Both the position numbers and the translations under genes were made by a program. The notes beneath the pieces are model-generated. The model made no database searches, was not told where the DNA came from, and was given only the letters and a program-made list of their open reading frames with translations. Of a stretch of 64,000 nt of DNA, positions 1 to 6,424 are shown in pieces (the first letter of the stretch is position 1; every line of letters starts with the position of its first letter). Source of the stretch: Gemmatimonadota bacterium (lineage in GTDB: Bacteria > Latescibacterota > UBA2968 > UBA8231). The stretch lies in NCBI GenBank assembly GCA_018660835.1, contig JABJJN010000056.1, positions 186,001 to 250,000 of the forward strand, read 5' to 3'.

Positions 1-733
1 CCATGAATTCAGCGACGCGCAAATGGAGATTGTCAGGCTCCCCTTCGTCATAGCGATCGTTGACACCGCCGTGCAAATGCTCGTGAGCGCTGAACTTGAG
101 ACCGATTGGAAAATCATCACCACAGAGCTGTCGAATCCCGCGCACAACGTCAGCACCAAACTTCATGCGCCGTTCAAAATCGCCACCATAGGCGTCATCG
201 CGACGGTTGGTGTGCGGAGAAATGAATTGGCCCGCCAGATAGGAGTGAGCACAGTGATATTCGACACCGTCGAATCCCGCCTTCTGTGCACGCTGCGCGC
301 CAAGCACGAAACACTCGACCAAACGCTCAATGTCTTCGACGCTCATCTCACGTGGCACTTGCTCATAGAGTTCGCTGTCCACGGCAGACGGCGCGAAGGG
401 CTCGACATAGGATTTCCCGCCCAGGGCAGCGATTTGCAGAAAGATGGGCGTGCCCACCTCGTGGACAGCATCGGCCATACGAGAGAGGCCGGGAATAAAT
501 CGATCGTCCCAGACGGAGGTCGTGATGACACGTTTCTCCGGCCACACCGAGGTGAACTCGGTGATCAGCAGACCCGTTTCGCCATGGGCACGATCCAGCA
601 GAAAGTCGATGTAGCGCTCGGTCACCTCCCCATTCGGCCCGTGTAAGCCGACATCGACGGGGGCCAGAACGACGCGATTCTTCACCTCGATAGAACCAAC
701 GTGGATGGGAGAAAACAGGTGTGAAGTCGTCAT
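1..733 (-). CDS. Old Yellow Enzyme-family NADH:flavin oxidoreductase (N-terminal part, cut by window edge)
   Basis: Reading the minus strand from ATG at 733 gives an open frame to the left edge (about 244 residues, no stop). It begins MTTSHLFSPIHVGSIEVKNR, the typical OYE opening, followed by 'APVDVGLHGPNGEVTERYIDF', then 'FLQIAALGG', 'AQKAGFDGVEYHCAHSYL' and 'QFISPHTNRRDDAYGGDFERR'. These are the FMN-barrel signatures of the family (substrate-binding H-x-x-H/N pair and the NxRxDxYGG motif). Such enzymes reduce alkenes or dienoyl-CoA-type substrates with FMN, and the longer relatives carry a C-terminal FeS/FAD part that would lie outside the window. The start overlaps the stop of the upstream redoxin gene (ATGA), so the two are probably cotranscribed and translationally coupled. 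The substrate cannot be told. Confidence 0.9.
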   Translation of the reverse strand, partial: MTTSHLFSPIHVGSIEVKNRVVLAPVDVGLHGPNGEVTERYIDFLLDRAHGETGLLITEFTSVWPEKRVITTSVWDDRFIPGLSRMADAVHEVGTPIFLQIAALGGKSYVEPFAPSAVDSELYEQVPREMSVEDIERLVECFVLGAQRAQKAGFDGVEYHCAHSYLAGQFISPHTNRRDDAYGGDFERRMKFGADVVRGIRQLCGDDFPIGLKFSAHEHLHGGVNDRYDEGEPDNLHLRVAEFM

Positions 734-1605
734 CGTCCCTCTGCGTTGAGATCGTTAAGGGCAGCCAGAATCGAGGCGCCGCTGACCCGATCGTGAACCC
801 GGTCCAGCCATCGCGCCCTGATCACACCATCAGGTCCAATGAGGTAGGTACTGGTCACACTGTAGTGGGATACGACATTGAGCTCATCGTCGTTGCCCAG
901 GGGAAAACCGAGATGGCGCCGGCGTGCGAACTTCTCGGTCCCTTCCACGGATCCCTCACAGTGCAGGGCCAACATCTCGGCGCCTGCGGCGCGGAAGTCA
1001 TCAACATAGTCTCGCAGCTGCACGAGCTGCCGGCTACACGGTCCTCACCAATGGGCTCTTGAGAACACGAGAATGAGCGCTCTTTGATCGCGCACATAAC
1101 CGGAAAGGCTGTGCTCGACGCCATCTGTGTCGGCAATGTGAAAATCGGGCGCCTTCTGGCCCACCTGCGGCAACAGATCCACGGCTTTGTCGCTGATGCC
1201 AGCCGTGTCAGCCGGTGCAGACGCCGCAAGAAAGGCACCAACAGCCTGGAGTCTCGAAGCATTGTCAGGCACCATTCGACCATAGGCGAAGGCAGCGGTG
1301 AGATCTCTGAATTCCCTCGACAGGGGTTCATGGTCCTCGGCAGGGAAGTCCACCAACCCCTCTTGCCATTGTGCCTTCGTGAAAGACGCTGGTTGGTGGC
1401 ACGACAGGCAGCTGGATTGAAAAATGAATCTGCCCGTGATCTGTTGCCATGTCCTGCCCAGTTCCTCATCCACTTGCCACGCCGCGGCGCCGACGAAGGT
1501 CCGCTCGATTTCGGCGGGTGTTCGTGACTGGGCCGGCGTGACACTGATGGCAACCATCAGCAAGACCTGCGGCAGGCCAATGCGACGAAGATTTGATGTG
1601 CTCAT
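730..1605 (-). CDS. Cytochrome c-redoxin fusion, probable selenoprotein with in-frame UGA (W-U-G-P-C)
   Basis: From ATG at 1605 the frame encodes a signal peptide (LPQVLLMVAISVTPAQS), a c-type heme motif CLSCH (Cys66, Cys69, His70) in a small cytochrome region, and a thioredoxin-fold redoxin opening 'VGQKAPDFHIADTDG'. The frame meets TGA at 1047-1045 exactly where the first cysteine of the redox motif is expected: A-H-W-[TGA]-G-P-C-S-R-Q-L. It then continues in the same frame with 'YVDDFRAAGAEMLALHCEGS' and 'TYLIGPDGVIRARW' to a true stop at 730. Seen directly: the frame is unbroken on both sides and conserved-looking. Known: many redoxins have selenocysteine at this position. Inferred: UGA is read as Sec187, giving a 291-residue exported heme/thiol protein. 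A Cys-to-stop mutation or sequencing error is the alternative. The stop overlaps the OYE start. Confidence 0.82.
1014..1047 (-). promoter_or_regulatory. Putative bacterial SECIS hairpin behind the redoxin UGA
   Basis: In the mRNA the UGA (1047-1045) is followed by 14 nt and then a perfect 6-bp stem, GCAGCU (1030-1025) with AGCUGC (1019-1014), closing a 5-nt loop CGUGC (1024-1020). The loop starts 20 nt after the UGA and has G at its second position. This fits the published general model of bacterial SECIS elements: apical loop roughly 16-37 nt from UGA, with G among its first two bases. The hairpin lies in coding sequence, as bacterial elements must. Read-through would need SelB, which cannot be checked here. 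Confidence 0.65.
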
Positions 1606-1693
1606 GCGGAAGGGATCTCTGACTTGATTGTGACCGTGTGGCAAAGTGCAAGCGCAATAATAGTCAATCGGACCTTGGCCACCGAAACACGAA

Positions 1694-1727
1694 GAGCTCC
1701 GGCACCCCCCAAGGGGTACCGGAGCTC
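1694..1727 (-). terminator. Strong hairpin after the sigma-factor operon
   Basis: An inverted repeat pairs 1694-1708 with 1713-1727: 15 positions with one mismatch and a 4-nt loop, GC-rich and with GAGCTC ends. It sits 30 bp after the stop of the 1758-2711 gene and 89 bp before the start of the redoxin gene. On the minus strand it is followed by a moderately T-rich stretch (TTCGTGTTTC), not a clean U-run. It most likely ends transcription of the sigma factor operon and insulates the redoxin operon. Confidence 0.6.
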
Positions 1728-1757
1728 GATCAGTCAGAGACTTCCCGCTACGTGAAC

Positions 1758-2711
1758 TTACTCCCCGTCGCCGACGGCCTCTTCGTCAACGACGACGCGC
1801 AATTCGATCCTCTTCTCTATCGCCGCACCAGCTTCGCTACCTGTCTCATCATCACCACCGACATGCACATGCACTGATTCGGTGTCGATGCCATTGTCGG
1901 CAAGCTGCTGCTGCACACGTGCCTTGATCTGATCTGCCGTGAGTCCGTCGAGATCGCCCAGGTCGAGTCGGGGCATCGATCCATGCATCTCGTGGATGAG
2001 TTCTCCCTCAGTCTCCGTGTCGGCATCGGACAGCATGATCTGCACCTGCGTGATCCCCTCACCTTGGGAATCGATGCCATCCGTCATGAGGTGAATCTCG
2101 CCATTCTGCCCACGCGAGAGACTGACACCACCCTCGAACCCCTGCGCCGTGAGGGCGTCGGCGACAGCCTGGTTGATCTCCTCTTCCGTCTTACCTGCGA
2201 TGGAAATTTCGACGCGGAAGAAACGATCCACCATGATGTCGTAGAGGGTCCCGGAGGCAGACTCCGAATGGGACGCCACCTGCAAGGAACCAACACCGGG
2301 CAGATCACGCAGACGCTCTGCATCATCGCGCGCAGCGCCGAAAAGGGTGGCGCTGATTTCACGATAAGGTCCGCTCTGCGCGCCCATGGCGAGACTTGCC
2401 ACACTCCACGGACCGGTCTTTAGACCGGCCAGCAATGGTTGCACGTCCCCTTCGACAGCGAGACTCACGTCCAGACCCGTTTCCCGTTCGTAGTTGACGG
2501 GAACGGTGCAGGCAGCGATAACGGCCAGAATACCACCGACAGTGGCTGCCCTGAGTCGGCGCCAGGTAATTCGGGTGTCCATCGTCTCTTCCATTCGTTT
2601 GGCTGCGATTCGAGATCTCAGCTCACTCAAAGTGAGACCATCGCTGGCGGCGGCGAGACGATCGAAGGACGCTTTCAGAGGATCAGGTGTTTGTCCGTCA
2701 TTCCTGTCCAT
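1758..2711 (-). CDS. Single-pass membrane protein co-encoded with ECF sigma factor (anti-sigma-like position)
   Basis: The 317-residue protein starts at ATG 2711, 14 bp inside the end of the sigma-factor gene, behind a clear GGAGGAAGAAC ribosome site. A short charged N-terminal part (about 45 residues, 'SFDRLAAASDGLTLSELRSR') precedes one hydrophobic segment 'AATVGGILAVIAACTVPV', and the remaining ~240 residues would be outside. The outer part is acidic and has two similar regions mixing 'QAVADALTAQGFEGG' and 'IKARVQQQLADNGID' motifs. Membrane topology and coupling to an ECF sigma gene suggest an anti-sigma factor or sensor, but I recognise no anti-sigma domain. The 'IAAC' in the hydrophobic segment also resembles a lipobox if translation began at the internal ATG near residue 44. 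Confidence 0.7.
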   Translation of the reverse strand: MDRNDGQTPDPLKASFDRLAAASDGLTLSELRSRIAAKRMEETMDTRITWRRLRAATVGGILAVIAACTVPVNYERETGLDVSLAVEGDVQPLLAGLKTGPWSVASLAMGAQSGPYREISATLFGAARDDAERLRDLPGVGSLQVASHSESASGTLYDIMVDRFFRVEISIAGKTEEEINQAVADALTAQGFEGGVSLSRGQNGEIHLMTDGIDSQGEGITQVQIMLSDADTETEGELIHEMHGSMPRLDLGDLDGLTADQIKARVQQQLADNGIDTESVHVHVGGDDETGSEAGAAIEKRIELRVVVDEEAVGDGE

Positions 2712-3375
2712 GTTCTTCCTCCATGACGAGCCACTCCTCGACCCCATGATCTGACTCCATCTCGCTGCGCCGGCGATTGGCCGACAGGTCAGGGTGGCCC
2801 TCAAGCATCAAACGGCGCAATTCGCGTCGTGCTCTGCTCAGTCGTGACTTGGTGGCGCTGAGTCCCTCGCCGCGCAACTCGGCAATCTCTGCCAGGTTGA
2901 ACCCACCGAGGTAGTACAGCAGCACCGTTTGTCGCTTGTCCCAGCTCAAGTGTGCCAGCGAATCGGCCAACTGTATGCGCATCAACTGATCAGTCTGACC
3001 ATTTTCGCTGGCAGGATCCGCTGGATCGGGGATGACATCCGCATGATCGTCCTCTCCATCCCCAGGCAGCAGGATCGAGAGCGGCTGAAAACGCTTCCAG
3101 AAATCTCTGCGTCTCATCCGTGTTGCCTCACGGCTGATCACACGAAAGAGCCAGGGACGAAAGCGATCCACATCGCGCAGGCTTCCGTAGCCTTCCAATG
3201 CTTTCGTCACCCCCTCCTGTAGCAGATCTTCCCACTGCCCGGGCATCTGATGCCGCGCAAAGGCGCGGACTCGCGGGTATAGCGGTTCGAGCTGCCTCCA
3301 GAATTCGGCTGGAGAGCGTTGGTCGGATCCATTCAACAAGCTGAGGGCCTCCTCATACCTATCAAGAGGCAGCAA
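2698..3375 (-). CDS. ECF-type RNA polymerase sigma factor
   Basis: The 225-residue protein carries a sigma-70 region 2 ('QWEDLLQEGVTKAL', 'FRPWLFRVISREATRMRRRDFW') at about residues 40-95. A variable acidic linker is followed by a region 4 helix-turn-helix ('LSWDKRQTVLLYYLGGFNLAEIAEL', 'LSATKSRLSRARRELRRLM') at about 150-205. It would direct RNA polymerase to a small regulon. The frame opens at TTG 3375 with no strong ribosome site, so the exact start is uncertain. The partner membrane gene begins inside its 3' end, the usual arrangement for a sigma factor controlled by a membrane regulator. The gene is divergent from the fumarase gene across ~145 bp. Confidence 0.9.
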   Translation of the reverse strand: MLPLDRYEEALSLLNGSDQRSPAEFWRQLEPLYPRVRAFARHQMPGQWEDLLQEGVTKALEGYGSLRDVDRFRPWLFRVISREATRMRRRDFWKRFQPLSILLPGDGEDDHADVIPDPADPASENGQTDQLMRIQLADSLAHLSWDKRQTVLLYYLGGFNLAEIAELRGEGLSATKSRLSRARRELRRLMLEGHPDLSANRRRSEMESDHGVEEWLVMEEEHGQE

Positions 3376-3519
3376 GGTCGAAAAAGGTCGCAGGACTCTT
3401 TGAAGTTTTTTCCATGCAGCAAATATCGGGTTCCTTGCTCCAAAGCGCCGGATTCACCAAACTCGATAGTCATCGTCTTCCCAACCGTGGGTAGACGTCC
3501 CAGAAAGAGCGAGAGTCCC

Positions 3520-5037
3520 ATGGCTGTGATCAAGCAGGAAGACGTCATCCAAAGCGTCGCGGACGCACTACAATTCATCTCCTATTACCATCCCGTCGAC
3601 TTTATCCGTGCCATGCGTGCCGCCTATGAACGTGAAGAATCTCCGGCGGCCAAAGCGGCACTCACACAGGTGCTGGTGAACTCGCGCATGTGCGCCATCG
3701 GCAAACGACCGATCTGCCAAGACACAGGGATCGTCATCGTCTTCGCGGAAGTTGGCATGGATGTCCGCTGGGAAGGGTCGATGAGCCTCGAAGACATGAT
3801 CAACGAAGGCGTGCGACGGGGCTACCAGTTTGAGGACAATGTACTGCGCGCCTCTGTGCTGGCTGACCCGGATGGCACACGGGCCAATACGAAAGACAAT
3901 ACACCCGCCGTCATCCACTACAGCGTCGTGCCGGGGGACGAAGTGAACTTCGAGGTCGCCGCCAAGGGGGGTGGCAGCGAAGCGAAGGCGAAATTCGCCA
4001 TGCTGAATCCCTCTGACTCAGTCGTCGACTGGATTCTCGATGTGGTGCCGGGCATGGGAGCCGGCTGGTGTCCTCCCGGTGTACTGGGCGTTGGCATTGG
4101 CGGCACGCCCGAGAAAGCCATGTTGCTCGCCAAGCAGTCGATGATGGATGCCGTCGACATCCATGAGCTCAAGGAACGAGGTGCCGCGAATCACTTGGAG
4201 GAGATGCGCCTGGAGCTGTACGACAAGGTCAATGCCCTGGGCATCGGCGCGCAGGGTCTTGGCGGCATGACGACGGTTCTCGACGTCAAGGTGAAGGAGT
4301 ATCCGACGCATGCGGCGAACAAACCCGTCGCTGTCATCCCCAACTGCTCAGCCACGCGACACGTGCACTTCAACCTCGATGGGTCGGGCGCAGCCGCTTT
4401 CGAGCCACCCGATCTGGGCGAATGGCCCGAGATCGAGTTTGATCTCGGCGACGATGTCAGACGTGTTGATCTCGACACGCTCACACCGGAAGATGTGCAG
4501 ACATGGAAGTCAGGCGAAACGCTGCTGCTGTCCGGTAAGCTGCTAACCGGTCGCGACGCGGCACACAAAAAGCTGATCGAGCTGTTGGAGCGTGGTGAAC
4601 AGATGCCCGTCGACTTCCGCAATCGGGTGATCTACTACGTGGGCCCCGTCGATCCGGTCGGTGACGAGGTCATCGGCCCCGCAGGTCCAACGACGGCGAC
4701 ACGGATGGACAAATTCACCCGGCAACTACTGGAAGAGACCGGCCTGCTCGGTATGGTGGGCAAGGCAGAAAGGGGTCCCGCCGCGATCGAGGCGATTCGC
4801 GACAACAAGGCGGTGTACATGATCGCCGTCGGTGGCGCCGCCTATCTGGTGGCCAAAGCGATCACGAGTTCGAAAGTTCTCGCCTTCCCGGAACTCGGCA
4901 TGGAGGCAATCCACGAGTTCGAAGTGAAAGACATGCCCGTAACTCTCGCCGTGGATTCAACGGGTCGCTCGGTGCACGAAGAAGGACCCAAAGTGTGGTC
5001 CGGCAAGATCGAGAGCATTCAGGCGGCGGGCAGATGA
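3520..5037 (+). CDS. fumA: Class I fumarate hydratase (4Fe-4S, single chain)
   Basis: The 505-residue protein interconverts fumarate and malate in the citric acid cycle and has the length and layout of the single-chain, oxygen-sensitive fumarases. Three cysteines sit in the family's cluster-binding contexts: Cys66 (RPICQDTG), Cys184 (AGWCPPGVLG) and Cys276 (IPNCSATRHVHF). Their spacing (118 and 92) is close to that of E. coli FumA. The C-terminal beta domain begins near 'LLSGKLLTGRDAAHKK' and contains 'GPAGPTTATRMDKFT'. The start at 3520 begins the conserved protein; an upstream in-frame extension from 3319 has no family resemblance and overlaps the divergent sigma gene. The stop overlaps the next start (ATGA), an odd coupling to a dioxygenase-like gene. 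Confidence 0.95.
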   Translation: MAVIKQEDVIQSVADALQFISYYHPVDFIRAMRAAYEREESPAAKAALTQVLVNSRMCAIGKRPICQDTGIVIVFAEVGMDVRWEGSMSLEDMINEGVRRGYQFEDNVLRASVLADPDGTRANTKDNTPAVIHYSVVPGDEVNFEVAAKGGGSEAKAKFAMLNPSDSVVDWILDVVPGMGAGWCPPGVLGVGIGGTPEKAMLLAKQSMMDAVDIHELKERGAANHLEEMRLELYDKVNALGIGAQGLGGMTTVLDVKVKEYPTHAANKPVAVIPNCSATRHVHFNLDGSGAAAFEPPDLGEWPEIEFDLGDDVRRVDLDTLTPEDVQTWKSGETLLLSGKLLTGRDAAHKKLIELLERGEQMPVDFRNRVIYYVGPVDPVGDEVIGPAGPTTATRMDKFTRQLLEETGLLGMVGKAERGPAAIEAIRDNKAVYMIAVGGAAYLVAKAITSSKVLAFPELGMEAIHEFEVKDMPVTLAVDSTGRSVHEEGPKVWSGKIESIQAAGR

Positions 5038-6416
5038 CCGACCCAGCCTTCCGTCTCAACGATGCGCAGATGGCGCAGTTCATCGCCCACGGCTCTGTGA
5101 CGATCACGCCAGATCTGCCAGGTGAGTTCCACGACGAGGTCTTCGCAAGACATGAGGAGGTTTTTGCCAAGGAGGGCAATCCGGGCAACAACCTGTTGCC
5201 ACGTATCCCCCTCGTGCGCCAGATCTTCGATCATCCGACCATTGTCGGTGCGCTCAAGAGTGTCGTAGGCGAGGACTACTACCTGCAGCCGCACCGTCAC
5301 CCGCATCACAACAAGGCCCATAGTAAGGGTCAGAACATGCACCAGGATGGCGGCAAACGTTGGTCGCACCGCACGCGCTACCTGCTGGCGTTCTATTATC
5401 CGCAGGACACACCCCTGGAGCGCGGTCCCTCCGGGATCGTCCCTGGCAGCCACTACTTCAACACACCCGAGGGGGCCCGCATCGACGGGGAAGTACCGCT
5501 CGTAACACCTGCTGGCACAGTGACGATCACCAACTACGATCTGTGGCATCGGGCGATGCCCAACACGACCGATCAACCTCGATATATGGTGAAATTTCTT
5601 TTCGCCCGGATGTCGGAACCGGCGTCGCCGGCATGGGACAATTCACAGCCCGAATGGCCCGGTGCGGAACCCGCCATGGTTGGCGACGATGCAAGGCTAC
5701 AGAAGATGTATGCCCACGTGTGGAATTGGATTCGCGGTGACAACTCTCGCACGTTGCCAAAGCCGGATACGTCAGCCGCCGAATTGCTGACCACCCTCGC
5801 CGGCGATGACGAACGCGAGGCCATAGCCGCCGCCTATGATCTGGCCGGGTATGGCGCTGAGGTGGTGCCAGGACTTGTCGAGACGTTGACGGCGGAGGCC
5901 GAGATGACGCGACGTAACGCCGCCTATGCCCTGAGTGCCATCGGAGCACCCGCCGTCGATGCATTGATTGATACCCTCGGTCACGACCAGGCCGATACTC
6001 GCACGGATGCTGCTACCACCCTCGGTGACATTGCCGTGGCTGCGACGGACGCACTGCCCGCTCTGATCACAGCCAGCCGCGATCCGCATGAGGACGTGCG
6101 CAAGGCGGCGGCGGAAGCACTGGGAATCATTGGTCAATCGAGCCCGGAGGTCGTACCCGCATTGATCGACGCTGTTGGCGACGAGCATGCGGGCGTGCGC
6201 ACTGCCGCCGTCTTCGCGCTATGCCGACTGGGTCCGCATGCAGCGGAAGCAGTCGCGGCGCTGGAGGGTGTCCTCGACGATGACAATCGATATATCCGCG
6301 GCGACGCGCTGCACGCCCTGCAGCGAATCGACACGCCCCTGGCCAAAGACACGCTGATCAAACATCTGATGCCAGCGCGCTGGTGCCCGATCACAACACC
6401 GGAGTCGACGTTCTAA
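5034..6416 (+). CDS. PhyH-family Fe(II)/2-oxoglutarate dioxygenase fused to HEAT repeats
   Basis: The 460-residue protein has two parts. Residues ~10-200 are a phytanoyl-CoA dioxygenase-like double-stranded beta-helix with an intact iron triad: His103-x-Asp105 (NMHQDGG) and His172 (DLWHRAMP), plus 'GIVPGSHYF'. Residues ~255-450 are five or so HEAT/PBS-lyase-type helical repeats, recognisable by 'RRNAAYALSAIG', 'RTDAATTLGDI', 'RKAAAEALGIIG' and 'RTAAVFALCRLG'. HEAT repeats usually bind proteins, so the enzyme may act on, or be held to, a protein partner. Translation starts at ATG 5034 inside the fumarase stop codon. It is the only PhyH protein in the window that keeps HxD. The substrate is unknown. 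Confidence 0.88.
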   Translation: MTDPAFRLNDAQMAQFIAHGSVTITPDLPGEFHDEVFARHEEVFAKEGNPGNNLLPRIPLVRQIFDHPTIVGALKSVVGEDYYLQPHRHPHHNKAHSKGQNMHQDGGKRWSHRTRYLLAFYYPQDTPLERGPSGIVPGSHYFNTPEGARIDGEVPLVTPAGTVTITNYDLWHRAMPNTTDQPRYMVKFLFARMSEPASPAWDNSQPEWPGAEPAMVGDDARLQKMYAHVWNWIRGDNSRTLPKPDTSAAELLTTLAGDDEREAIAAAYDLAGYGAEVVPGLVETLTAEAEMTRRNAAYALSAIGAPAVDALIDTLGHDQADTRTDAATTLGDIAVAATDALPALITASRDPHEDVRKAAAEALGIIGQSSPEVVPALIDAVGDEHAGVRTAAVFALCRLGPHAAEAVAALEGVLDDDNRYIRGDALHALQRIDTPLAKDTLIKHLMPARWCPITTPESTF

Positions 6417-6424
6417 GGGACAGT

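Noticed and set aside
23..646. 207-residue plus-strand frame at the left edge
   Set aside because: It is antisense to the Old Yellow Enzyme gene, whose minus-strand reading has the FMN-barrel motifs.
855..1553. An alternative minus-strand frame across the redoxin gene, which first suggested a frameshift in that gene
   Set aside because: The parts before and after the TGA are in one common frame (the offset of the two pieces is a multiple of three), so a frameshift is not needed.
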